A program made the position numbers and the translations under genes. A stretch of DNA of 64,000 nt from JASTVH01 sp042862465 (GTDB lineage: Bacteria > Pseudomonadota > Gammaproteobacteria > Pseudomonadales > Oleiphilaceae): contig JASTVH010000004.1 of the NCBI GenBank assembly GCA_042862465.1, positions 186,001 through 250,000 on the forward strand. The letters are read 5' to 3'. Under the pieces are notes generated by a model. That model was not told the origin of the DNA. It saw nothing but the letters and a program-made list of their open reading frames with translations, and did not search any database. Positions 13,706-22,341 of the stretch are shown here, one piece after another; the stretch's first letter is position 1; the number at the start of each line of letters is the position of its first letter.

Positions 13706-13965
13706 TGGTGTCGCTTCCTCTGGTTGGCATCGACCTGTTGAAGAGCATAGACAGCCTGCGGCAGGACACAAGTTGGCGCGAAGGTTTTCTGTTTGCGTCG
13801 ATTGTAAAGAAATGTGTGCCGAAGCTTGCAGCCACTACCTTTTTGCAAGGCTGGTCTAGACTGTAGGGAACAAAGACGCATTAAGGATGTGCGAGCTTAT
13901 GGGCATGGATCACCGCCTTCTCAGAAGGGCCGGGCCCTTTCATTCAGCAAGAGTTTACGGGATCT

Positions 13966-16900
13966 ATGTTCAAGACCAGCTTCGAGCGCAAAGTCGGGTT
14001 GGGTTTCGCGATCATCATTTTGCTGTTGGTGATTTCCGGTGCCTCGTCACTTTGGTTTCTCTCACAGATCGAAAATTCCAGCCTCAGGGTGACCGGTACA
14101 GCGGTGCCGGTGGTCAAGGGCAGCAATGACGTCCAGATCCAGCTTCTGAAACTGGCCAAACTCAGTTCTCTGGCCTTTAACGGCACGACCGAGGCGCAGC
14201 TGACCGGTTACCAGCAGCAGTTCGAGCAAGGCACGGCGCGTTATCGCAAGCTGTTCGCCGGGTTGGACCGGATTACCGAAACCGATCAGGCCATGAGTGC
14301 GCTGATGGATGAGGTGGAACAGCGGGATCGCGTCTACGTGCAGGCTGTGGACGAGATGCTCTCGGCCAAGCTGGCCAACCTCGCCTTGCAGCAGGCAGTG
14401 GAGGAAGAAGCGGAAGCCCTCAATGCGCTGGTGGATCGGGTCGGGGGTGCCCTGGACAACATCGCCTATACCGTCAATGTGCCCGCCGATTTTCGGGACA
14501 AGATGAAAGAGGTGGAGGGCAACGCCAACTACGCCAACCAGCTGCTCCTGGCTTCGGTGAAGACCATACGGGAGGTGCGGGATGCCGCGGATCCGGACAG
14601 GCTCGCCTCCGCCGTGGACGATCTGCTGTTTGCCCTGCGCGATTCCCGCCTGCGTCTGGATGCGGCCGCCCGCATCTTTGAGCCGGTGGATGAAGATGGG
14701 CTGATCCCCAAGGCCAATGCCGCCTATGACGCGCTCAAAGAGCGAATCACCGACGAAGACAACCTGGTCAGTCTGAAGCGAAAAGAATTGGCCAAGCGTG
14801 ATCTGGCGAGAGAGAAGCTGGATGTCGCCGACAAGGCCGTGAGCGCCGCCATCGCCAATCTCGATCAACTGGTGAGTCTGGCGGACGGCCAGTTCAGCGA
14901 GTTACAGGCCAATGTCTTCGATACCCTGGATTTCGGTTTCAAGAGTTCGCTGATCATTCTGGTGGTCCTGATTCTCCTGGCTTCCCAGAACTTCCATTCC
15001 ATGCGTAAGGCGATCCGGCGCAAGATGCAGGACCTGGCCCAGCTCAACCGCATCGGCAATGCACTGGCCATGGCCCAGACCCAGGACACCGCGCTGGAAG
15101 AGATGCTTCAGAGCATGCACCGCAAAATCGGGGTATCCCAGGGCTCGGTCTACCTGATCAACGACGATGACGACCTCGAGCTCAAGGCCTTCTTTCCCCC
15201 CAAGGCCGTGGCCGAAGGCCATAAGCCGGCGAAGTTCATGCGGGGTGAGGGCATTCTGGGCCGGGCGGCGCAAACCCGCAAAACCATCTTTGTGCCCAAT
15301 ACCCTCAAGGACCGGCACTACCGGGCCAACGACGGTGAACAGGCGCGCTCCCTGCTGTGTGTGCCGCTGCTGGACAAGGATATGCTGTTGGGGGTGATTA
15401 ACCTGTCCGGCGACGTCAAGAATGTCAGTTTCGCCGACAGCGACTACGAGTTCGTGGCCTCTGCGGCCCAGTCGCTGGTCACCACCGTCAAGAACATCCG
15501 GCTGCGGGAAACCATCGAAGAGTACAACCGCACCCTGGAAGAGAAGGTGCGTGAACGCACCGCGGCGTTACAGCAGAAAACCCGTGACATCGCCAGCATG
15601 ATGGCGAACATGCATCAGGGACTGTTCACCATTGTTCCCGATGGCACCATCCATCCGGAGTATGCCGTCTATCTGGAAAGCATTTTCGAGACCAAGCGCA
15701 TCGCCCACCGTCAGTTCTCTGATTTCATGTTCAGCCAGGCGCGCCTGAGCAGCGACGAGATCGATCAGTGCATGATGGCAGTGGATACCATCGTGGGCGA
15801 GGATGAGGTCATGTTTGAGTTCAATTCCCACTGTCTGCCCACCGAGATGACCCTGGTGCTGGACGGAGGGCGCCAGAAGATCCTGGAAATGGACTGGGAT
15901 CCCATTCTCGCCGACGACGACACCGTGGAAAAACTCATGGTGGCTGTACGGGACGTGACCGAACTCAAGGCCCTGGAAGCCGAAGCCGCCCGTCAGCGGG
16001 ACGAGTTGGAGATCATCGGTGAGATCCTGGGCGTGGAAGCGGACAAGTTCCGGGAATTCCTGGCGATCTCAGGAGAATTTCTCGACAAGTGTCGGACCCT
16101 GATCGAACAGACGCCGGACAAGGATCCCGAGGTTATCGCCACGCTTTTCCGCAACATGCACACGGTCAAGGGCAATGCCCGCACCTATGGACTCCGACAG
16201 ATCACCGACAAGGTCCACCAGGTGGAACAGGTCTATGACGAGCTGCGCAAGAACGACGAAGCGCCCTGGGAACCGGATAAGCTGCTGTCTGAACTGGAGG
16301 AGGCGCGCCGGATCATCGACCACTACGGCGAGATTTTCGGCGAGAAGCTGGGCCGGGATGCCGAAGCCGAGGAGGGCGTCGAGATCGACCGGCATCGGGT
16401 GCAGGCCCTGCTGGCGGATATCCGTGACATGGATGCCGGCGCGGTACCCTCGCGGGTGCAACAGATCATGCGCGACACTTACAGCACCCTGGTGCAGGTG
16501 GAGGCCCAGCCGGTCAGCCAGGTGCTCCGGGATGTCATCCGCTCGGTCAACTCCCTGGCCCAGGAGCTCGACAAGCCGGAGCCCCAGATCGAGATCGACG
16601 ATGGGGATATCTTCGTCAAGCGCGAGATCCACAGCACCCTCAATAATGTGTTCATGCATGTCTTCCGCAATGCCATGGATCACGGTATCGAGTCTGCCGA
16701 AGAACGGCGCAGCAAAGGCAAGCCGGAGAAAGGGCGCATCAGCCTTACGGTTTCCGGGGACCGCCAGACCGTGGTAATGGAGCTGCGTGACGATGGCCGC
16801 GGGATCGCTCTGGGACGGGTTTTTGAAAAGGCGCGCGAGAAGGGCCTCTATGGGGCTGACGCGGCGCGTCCGCCGGCGAGCGAGATCGCCAACCTGATCT

Positions 16901-17118
16901 TCTCGTCGGGTTTCTCCACCGCCGAACAGGTGTCCACGATTTCCGGACGTGGTGTGGGCATGGATGCGGTCAGGGATTTCCTGACCGCCCGCGGCGGGGA
17001 GATCGAAATTGTTCTCGACCCGGGCGAGGAACAGGCCGATTTTCGCACATTCGTCACCCGCATCACGCTTCCCGGGGAGTATGCCGTGGTCATGCCCCAT
17101 TTCGAGAAAAGTGCCTAA
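13966..17118 (+). CDS. Membrane-anchored CheA-like hybrid histidine kinase (sensor-GAF-PAS-HPt-HATPase)
   Basis: A 1050-residue protein with an unusual layout. A transmembrane helix (about 12-31), a long mainly helical periplasmic region (about 32-320) and a second helix (about 325-342) form a receptor-like sensor. Then come a GAF domain (about 380-510), a coiled coil, a PAS-like region (about 560-670), an HPt domain with phospho-acceptor His732 in HTVKGNARTYG, and a CheA-type ATPase domain (N box NAMDHGIES, DDGRGI, GRGVGMDAV). The protein ends right after the ATPase, so the CheW-binding domain of CheA is missing. It is divergent from the CheX-like, GGDEF and CheY-like operon, its probable partners. 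Confidence 0.85.
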   Translation: MFKTSFERKVGLGFAIIILLLVISGASSLWFLSQIENSSLRVTGTAVPVVKGSNDVQIQLLKLAKLSSLAFNGTTEAQLTGYQQQFEQGTARYRKLFAGLDRITETDQAMSALMDEVEQRDRVYVQAVDEMLSAKLANLALQQAVEEEAEALNALVDRVGGALDNIAYTVNVPADFRDKMKEVEGNANYANQLLLASVKTIREVRDAADPDRLASAVDDLLFALRDSRLRLDAAARIFEPVDEDGLIPKANAAYDALKERITDEDNLVSLKRKELAKRDLAREKLDVADKAVSAAIANLDQLVSLADGQFSELQANVFDTLDFGFKSSLIILVVLILLASQNFHSMRKAIRRKMQDLAQLNRIGNALAMAQTQDTALEEMLQSMHRKIGVSQGSVYLINDDDDLELKAFFPPKAVAEGHKPAKFMRGEGILGRAAQTRKTIFVPNTLKDRHYRANDGEQARSLLCVPLLDKDMLLGVINLSGDVKNVSFADSDYEFVASAAQSLVTTVKNIRLRETIEEYNRTLEEKVRERTAALQQKTRDIASMMANMHQGLFTIVPDGTIHPEYAVYLESIFETKRIAHRQFSDFMFSQARLSSDEIDQCMMAVDTIVGEDEVMFEFNSHCLPTEMTLVLDGGRQKILEMDWDPILADDDTVEKLMVAVRDVTELKALEAEAARQRDELEIIGEILGVEADKFREFLAISGEFLDKCRTLIEQTPDKDPEVIATLFRNMHTVKGNARTYGLRQITDKVHQVEQVYDELRKNDEAPWEPDKLLSELEEARRIIDHYGEIFGEKLGRDAEAEEGVEIDRHRVQALLADIRDMDAGAVPSRVQQIMRDTYSTLVQVEAQPVSQVLRDVIRSVNSLAQELDKPEPQIEIDDGDIFVKREIHSTLNNVFMHVFRNAMDHGIESAEERRSKGKPEKGRISLTVSGDRQTVVMELRDDGRGIALGRVFEKAREKGLYGADAARPPASEIANLIFSSGFSTAEQVSTISGRGVGMDAVRDFLTARGGEIEIVLDPGEEQADFRTFVTRITLPGEYAVVMPHFEKSA

Positions 17119-17162
17119 TGGTATTCTGAGGCTTTGCGTTCGCAGCAGAAAGTGGAGAGGCC

Positions 17163-17741
17163 ATGGGGCAAAACGAGCATGAGGATCCGGGCGCCAATAC
17201 CATCGAACACAATCGACTGCGCCAGAACTTCGAAGGTGTGGAGTCGGTCTGGCTGTTTGGCTACGGATCGCTGATCTACAAGGTGGACTTCCCCTACCTG
17301 GAGCGTCGGCCCGCGCGGATTGAAGGGTGGGCGCGGCGTTTCTGGCAGGGATCGCACGATCATCGGGGAACGCCCGAGTCGCCCGGGCGGGTGGTGACGC
17401 TGGTGGAAGCGCCCGGCGCGGAATGTGTGGGAATGGCTTACCGGGTGGCGCCAAAGGTGTTCGAACATCTGGATGTGCGGGAGAAGAACGGCTATCTGCG
17501 CTTCACCACCGACATGGCTTTTGAAGACGGTAGCCGCCAGCAGGGGCTGGTCTATATTGCCACCGCGGATAACGCCGCTTTCCTGGGGCCGGCGGACGCC
17601 CCCAGCATGGCCCGCCAGATCGCCGGAGCTGTGGGGCCCAGTGGTCCCAATCGGGAGTACCTGTTGCGGCTGGCCGAGTCCCTGCGTGAGCTGGGCGGCC
17701 ATGACGATCATGTCTTCGAGCTGGAGCAGCTCCTCGCCTGA
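17163..17741 (+). CDS. ChaC-like gamma-glutamylcyclotransferase
   Basis: A 192-residue protein of the ChaC group, which degrades glutathione to 5-oxoproline and Cys-Gly. The substrate-loop signature VWLFGYGSL is at about residues 29-37, and the expected catalytic Glu lies in VREKNGYLRF. It is a little shorter than E. coli ChaC. It starts 45 bases after the CheA-like kinase gene on the same strand, with GGAGAGG before the ATG; a functional link to the kinase is not obvious. Confidence 0.8.
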   Translation: MGQNEHEDPGANTIEHNRLRQNFEGVESVWLFGYGSLIYKVDFPYLERRPARIEGWARRFWQGSHDHRGTPESPGRVVTLVEAPGAECVGMAYRVAPKVFEHLDVREKNGYLRFTTDMAFEDGSRQQGLVYIATADNAAFLGPADAPSMARQIAGAVGPSGPNREYLLRLAESLRELGGHDDHVFELEQLLA

Positions 17742-17760
17742 TCCCGGCGGGCCCCACAGC

Positions 17761-18669
17761 TTATGCGGATTCTGTCGCGTCCGGCCGTGACAGGCTTTCG
17801 GCGGCGAAACTGTCCTCCACATGCCCGGCCAGCGCCTGGGCCGCTTCGCTGATTTCCGGTTGGCGGCGGAGGAGGATGCTGTAGTTGGTGAGGCCAGGAA
17901 AGCCATCCTGCGGGCCAAGCTGCCGCAAGGGCGGCAATGCGCGGCTGACCGGCATGGGGGCGACCGCCAGATCCGCCAGCACAGCGGCCAGCTGACCCTG
18001 ACAGTGCTCGCTGTTGTAGGCGATCCGATAGCTGAGTCCCGCCTGGTCCATGGCGCGGGTGGCGATACTGCGCCAGGCACAGCCGACACTCGACAGGGCC
18101 AGGGGGATCGGATCACGTTCATGGGCGACGCCGCCGGAGCGTCCCACCCACACCAGCGGCTCGGAAAAGACCACCTGCGTGAGCTCGGTTTCGGCAGACA
18201 CATGGCCGGCGGAGATCAGCGTTAAATCCAGGTCGCCTGCATCCTGGCGTCGCACAAGTTCGCGACTGGGGGCCAGGGCCACGTCCACTTCTACGTGCGG
18301 GTGAGTGGTGGCGAAGCGGCTGAGGATCTGCGGCAGGAAGCGGGTGCCAAAATCATCGGCGGCCCCGAAGCGCACCCTGCCCTCCACATCCGGCGCCAGA
18401 AAACTGGCCACGGCTTCCTCGTTCAGCTGCAGCAGGCGCCGAGCGTAGCTAATCAGTCTGTCGCCTTCCGGTGTCAGTTCCACACGTCGCCCCTCTCGCC
18501 GGAAAAGCGGCCGTTCCAGCATGGTTTCCAGTCGTTTCATCTGCATGCTCACTGCCGAGGGCGTCCGATGCACCAGCTCGGCGGCGCGGCTGAAGCTGTG
18601 GGTTTCGGCAATGGTGAGAAAGGTCCGCAGCAGATCGCTTTCCAGCAGCGGAAACGATTTGACGTCCAT
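17761..18669 (-). CDS. LysR-family transcriptional regulator
   Basis: A 302-residue regulator with an N-terminal winged helix-turn-helix (LLRTFLTIAETHSFSRAAELVHRTPSAVSMQMKRLE) and a periplasmic-binding-protein-like effector domain. The ATG at 18669 is preferred because GGAGG lies eight bases upstream; a reading eight codons longer lacks a ribosome site. It is divergent from a DUF1127 gene, an arrangement common in pseudomonads, and a palindrome in the shared gap is a candidate operator. The ligand is unknown. Confidence 0.88.
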   Translation of the reverse strand: MDVKSFPLLESDLLRTFLTIAETHSFSRAAELVHRTPSAVSMQMKRLETMLERPLFRREGRRVELTPEGDRLISYARRLLQLNEEAVASFLAPDVEGRVRFGAADDFGTRFLPQILSRFATTHPHVEVDVALAPSRELVRRQDAGDLDLTLISAGHVSAETELTQVVFSEPLVWVGRSGGVAHERDPIPLALSSVGCAWRSIATRAMDQAGLSYRIAYNSEHCQGQLAAVLADLAVAPMPVSRALPPLRQLGPQDGFPGLTNYSILLRRQPEISEAAQALAGHVEDSFAAESLSRPDATESA

Positions 18670-18688
18670 GGGGCGCCTCCGGAATTGG

Positions 18689-18703
18689 TTCAATTTAATT
18701 GAA
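18689..18703. promoter_or_regulatory. Palindrome TTCAAT-N3-ATTGAA, candidate LysR operator
   Basis: TTCAATTTAATTGAA is a near-perfect palindrome of the T-N11-A kind, 20 bases upstream of the LysR ATG and in the AT-rich gap shared with the divergent DUF1127 gene. A related TTGATTGAATT lies about 25 bases further on. Binding by the adjacent LysR is inference. Confidence 0.5.
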
Positions 18704-18804
18704 GTATTTCATGATTATATTTCGTTTGATTGAATTATGCAGCCGTACCATGCTGGTAATCAGTGGTTCCATTCACCTCTGCACGAACAGGGAGACTGAC
18801 AGCC

Positions 18805-19044
18805 ATGCGTTACGGTAAGCGTGATCAAACAACCGCAGGACGGCCCATGGAGGGTGTGGCAGGGGAGCGTCTATTGCATCGGCTCGGCCGCTGGAGCGCC
18901 CAGTGGCGTGTCTGGCAGCAGCAGCGGCATACATTGCATCAAATGGAAAAACTGGATGACCATCTCCTGGAGGACCTTGGGGTGGAGCGGGAACGCGGGC
19001 CGCGCCTGCATGCCCGGTTCGCCGAGCCACGGGCACGCCATTAG
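18805..19044 (+). CDS. DUF1127 (YjiS-like) small protein
   Basis: A 79-residue basic protein. The C-terminal half carries the DUF1127 pattern, RHTLHQMEKLDDHLLEDLGVERE, a helical hairpin ending in the conserved L-x-D-x-G element. Small YjiS-type proteins bind RNA or influence phosphate and carbon metabolism in some bacteria; no role can be assigned here. GGGAG precedes the ATG at 18805. It is divergent from the LysR gene, which may control it, and convergent with yaeQ, with the stop codons four bases apart. Confidence 0.7.
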   Translation: MRYGKRDQTTAGRPMEGVAGERLLHRLGRWSAQWRVWQQQRHTLHQMEKLDDHLLEDLGVERERGPRLHARFAEPRARH

Positions 19045-19047
19045 TGA

Positions 19048-19593
19048 TCAGTGCTCCGGATAGAGTGTTTCCGGTTCAATCATCAGGTGGTGCGTGCCAT
19101 CGCTGACACCGATCTGCCCGTCCTGGATGACCACCTGCAGATTCATGTTGCGTCCGGCCATCTCAGGTAGTGCCTGAGTGGCTTCGGCGGGCAGGTTGAT
19201 GATCTCGAGATTGCGGTGCTGGCGGACCGCCGAAGCAACCTTGTCCCACCAGATCGGCACGGTGCGGCCTCCGTAGGTGTAGACGATCACCTGTTCGGCC
19301 TTGTTGCACGCCTTCTTGATGCGGCTCTCATCGGGCTGCCCCAGTTCGATCCACAGATCCACCTCTCCGGTCAGGTTCTTGGCCCAGAGTTCCGGCTCGT
19401 CATCAGTGCTCAGCCCCCGTGTGAACTGCAGATAGGGGCTGGCGTTGAGCGCGAAAGCCACCAGCCGGACCATCATGCGCTCGTCGGTTTCCGACGGATG
19501 CTGGGCCATTGTGATGTCATGATCGGCATAATACTGACGTTCCATGTCAGCGATATTGAGGTGGGCTTTGCAAACGGTCGCCTTGAGGGCCAT
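19048..19593 (-). CDS. yaeQ: YaeQ family protein
   Basis: A protein of 181 residues, the same length as E. coli YaeQ, starting MALKATVCKAHLNIADMERQYY. Typical segments include TMAQHPSETDERMMVRL, GEVDLWIELGQPDE and the C-terminal LMIEPETLY. The fold is related to PD-(D/E)XK nucleases; the cellular role is unsettled. A longer in-frame reading continues across the divergent LysR gene and is a shadow. The start is fixed by the family N-terminus. Confidence 0.88.
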   Translation of the reverse strand: MALKATVCKAHLNIADMERQYYADHDITMAQHPSETDERMMVRLVAFALNASPYLQFTRGLSTDDEPELWAKNLTGEVDLWIELGQPDESRIKKACNKAEQVIVYTYGGRTVPIWWDKVASAVRQHRNLEIINLPAEATQALPEMAGRNMNLQVVIQDGQIGVSDGTHHLMIEPETLYPEH

Positions 19594-19749
19594 GGTTCCT
19601 TTCCTGGGATCGAATGAGAACTGTAGTGTAGCGTCAATCGACCCGCCGGGGTACTTGCCGGCATTGGCGGCTGGTACTGCAGCGGAGGGCACGTTATAAA
19701 TGAATGAATTGTCAGGCCAAATGACGCAGCAACAACGACTTTTTCCTGC

Positions 19750-20652
19750 ATGCCAACACTGAACTACAAGCATTTGCGGTATTTCCAGGCCATTGCCCAC
19801 GAGGGCAATCTGACCCGAGCGGCCGAGAAGCTCCATGTCTCGCAGTCGGCCCTGTCTTCGCAGGTGCGCCTGCTGGAAGAGCAGGTCGGGCAGGCGCTGT
19901 TCGAACGGCGTGGGCGGCAGCTGCTGTTGACCGAAGCCGGGCGGATTGCCCTGGACCATGCCGACCGGATTTTCGCCACCGGCGATGAGTTGCTGGCCGT
20001 CCTTACGCATCAGGGTGCCAATGCCCGCCAGGTTCTGCGGGTCGGGGCCCTGGCCAGGCTTTCCCGCAATTTCCAGATACAGTTCCTCAAGCCCCTGCTG
20101 GGGCGCGATGACGTGGAAATCGTCATGCGTTCCGGCGCCATGCAGGATCTGCTCGATGGACTGGAGGCCCACAGTATCGACGTAGTCCTGGCCAACTCGG
20201 CGCCCGATCGCGATGCGGCGACGCCCTGGGTGGTGCAGAAAATTGCGGATCAGCCCATCAGTGTGGTGGGTCCTCCGGACAAAGCGGAGCGGCGGGTGGA
20301 CCTGAAAACCCTGCTGGCCACGGAACCGCTCATTCTACCCACCCTGGGCACCAGTATTCGCATGGGCTTCGATGCCATGGTCCATCGCCTGGGTATCGCC
20401 CCGATGATCGCTGCCGAGGTGGATGACATGGCGATGATGCGCCTGCTGGCCCGTGAAGGACACAATGTCTCGATCCTGCCGCCGATCGTGGTCAAGGACG
20501 AGCTGAAAAACGGCACCCTCCGTGAGATTGCCCAGCTTCCGGATCTCAAGGAAACCTTCTACACCATCACGCTCAACCGGCGTTTTCCCAATCCCTTGCT
20601 GGAAGAGCTTTGGGGGCAGCTCGATCTCGCCATGCCTTCCGACCAGATCTGA
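19750..20652 (+). CDS. LysR-family regulator upstream of the dab operon
   Basis: A 300-residue LysR protein with the N-terminal helix-turn-helix LNYKHLRYFQAIAHEGNLTRAAEKLHVSQSALSSQVRLLE and an effector-binding domain resembling the NhaR branch. It lies directly upstream of dabB on the same strand, with a 105-base gap that contains a 9-bp inverted repeat. It probably controls the bicarbonate-uptake operon, as CbbR- and CcmR-like LysR proteins do elsewhere, but that is inference from position. Confidence 0.85.
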   Translation: MPTLNYKHLRYFQAIAHEGNLTRAAEKLHVSQSALSSQVRLLEEQVGQALFERRGRQLLLTEAGRIALDHADRIFATGDELLAVLTHQGANARQVLRVGALARLSRNFQIQFLKPLLGRDDVEIVMRSGAMQDLLDGLEAHSIDVVLANSAPDRDAATPWVVQKIADQPISVVGPPDKAERRVDLKTLLATEPLILPTLGTSIRMGFDAMVHRLGIAPMIAAEVDDMAMMRLLAREGHNVSILPPIVVKDELKNGTLREIAQLPDLKETFYTITLNRRFPNPLLEELWGQLDLAMPSDQI

Positions 20653-20655
20653 GCC

Positions 20656-20680
20656 AAACGTTCTATTTATAAGAACGTTT
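20656..20680. promoter_or_regulatory. Inverted repeat AAACGTTCT / AGAACGTTT upstream of dabB
   Basis: Perfect 9-bp arms (20656-20664 and 20672-20680) separated by an AT-rich seven-base spacer lie four bases after the LysR stop codon and 78 bases before dabB. The element could be an operator for the LysR protein or a weak terminator of its gene; the AT-rich sequence that follows could hold the dab promoter. Confidence 0.45.
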
Positions 20681-20757
20681 TGTGATCTATTATCTATTTT
20701 TATTTAATCGGCGGTTTCCCGATACTGGCGCCAACAGTTGCCAAGGGGAGAAAACAC

Positions 20758-22341
20758 ATGCCGATGATGGATATCGTTCGCGGAATCACTGCGCTCTGGC
20801 AGTGGCTGCCGTTCGTGCTGGTGGGGCTGGCGATGGCGGTGTCGCTGCCGCGCCTGCCGCTGGTGCAGCGCTGGGCTCACCGGGTGCTGGTGCTGGCGGT
20901 CTCGGTGAGTGCGGTCGCAGCCGTGCTGTTCACGGCTGGCCTTTGGCAACCTCTGTCGGCACCCGGGCTCTGGGTCCACCTGGATGGTCTGGCCATCTGG
21001 ATGGGGTTACTGGTCTCCTTTATCGCCTGGGTCAATCTGCGTTACGCCCGCCGCTATATGGCCGGCGATCCTGGCGAGGCGCGTTTTCTGCGCTGGTTCC
21101 TGGTCGCGGTGGCGGCGGTGGAGTTGCTGGTCTCCACCAGTCACCTCCTGGTGCTGGCCGCAGCCTGGATCCTGATCAGCCTGGCCCTGCATCCCCTGTT
21201 GCTGCTCTACGATCGCTTTGCCTCCCGTGATGCTGCCTCCCAGAAGTTTCTGGTCAGTCGCCTGGGGGATGCCGCCCTGGTGGTTGGCGTGGTGTTGCTG
21301 TATCAGCGTTTTGGCTCCTTCGATCTGCTCCAGATCGGGGCGGCTGTCACCCAGGCCGATGCGGCGTCCCTGACGGGGCCGGCCATCGCCTTTGCCATGG
21401 CGGCTGTGCTCCAGTGTGCCCAGATTCCCTTCCATGGTTGGCTGATTCGGGTCATGGAGGCGCCGACACCGGTCTCCGCCCTGTTGCATGCCGGCATCAT
21501 CAACCTCGGCGGCTTCCTGTGGCTGCGTATGGCTCCGGTGTTTGAGGCCAATGTCGCAGGTCACGGGGTGCTGTTGCTGTTCGGTGCCATTACGGTGGTA
21601 TTGGCGAGCCTGGTGATGATGCAGCAGTCCAGCATCAAGCACACTCTCGCCTGGTCCACCAGTGCGCAGATGGGCTTCATGCTGCTCGAACTGGGGTTGG
21701 GGGCCTACACGCTGGCGCTTCTGCACCTGATTGCCCATTCCCTGTACAAGGCCCATGCCTTCCTCAGTACCGGTCGGGTAGTGACAGCCCCCAGCATCGG
21801 GGTTGATTCGCGCATGTCGTCTTCGCGGCTGCTGGGTGTGCTGGTTGTGGCCGTCCCGGTGGCCGCCTACGCCGCAGGCAGCCTGTGGAACGTGCACCCG
21901 GTGATCCTTCTGATTCTGGGGCTGGCTGCGGTACAGGCCGCCGTGGGTGTCTTGCCATCACTGCCCCGCAGGCTGGGGTGGATTCCGGCTGTTTTTGTTG
22001 CCGTGCTGCCCCTGGCCTACGGTCTCTGGCATGGCCTGCTCGGTGGGGTGGTCGGAAACGCTGCGGTGAGTGACCTGTTTCTGCAACCGGCCGTGGCCCT
22101 GCCGCTGTTGCTTCTGTTCACTCTGTTTGCAGCGGGCGTCATGGCCTTGCAATGGGCACCGGCCCATCCGCTCTGCCGGCGCCTGCGTGCGCACTGCCAG
22201 AACGATTTCTATCTGGCGGAGCCGCTGGATCGTCTCAGCCGTGTCGTCCACCGGACACTGACCTCGCGGCCGTTGCCCCGCACCCAGGGACCGGCCGCGC
22301 AAGTACCGCTTCATTCTTCATTGCGGGGAGCAGGCTCATGA
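20758..22341 (+). CDS. dabB: DabB, proton-conducting membrane subunit of the DAB inorganic carbon pump
   Basis: A 527-residue membrane protein of the NuoL/MrpA antiporter family with about 13-15 transmembrane segments and the conserved core AAVLQCAQIPFHGWLIRVMEAPTPVSALLHAGIINLGGFLW. In DAB systems this subunit couples ion movement to a zinc-dependent carbonic-anhydrase-like partner, trapping CO2 as bicarbonate. The dabA gene overlaps its stop by four bases (ATGA). GGGGAG precedes the ATG. The pairing with a DUF2309 protein rather than with Nuo or Mrp genes settles the assignment. Confidence 0.9.
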   Translation: MPMMDIVRGITALWQWLPFVLVGLAMAVSLPRLPLVQRWAHRVLVLAVSVSAVAAVLFTAGLWQPLSAPGLWVHLDGLAIWMGLLVSFIAWVNLRYARRYMAGDPGEARFLRWFLVAVAAVELLVSTSHLLVLAAAWILISLALHPLLLLYDRFASRDAASQKFLVSRLGDAALVVGVVLLYQRFGSFDLLQIGAAVTQADAASLTGPAIAFAMAAVLQCAQIPFHGWLIRVMEAPTPVSALLHAGIINLGGFLWLRMAPVFEANVAGHGVLLLFGAITVVLASLVMMQQSSIKHTLAWSTSAQMGFMLLELGLGAYTLALLHLIAHSLYKAHAFLSTGRVVTAPSIGVDSRMSSSRLLGVLVVAVPVAAYAAGSLWNVHPVILLILGLAAVQAAVGVLPSLPRRLGWIPAVFVAVLPLAYGLWHGLLGGVVGNAAVSDLFLQPAVALPLLLLFTLFAAGVMALQWAPAHPLCRRLRAHCQNDFYLAEPLDRLSRVVHRTLTSRPLPRTQGPAAQVPLHSSLRGAGS

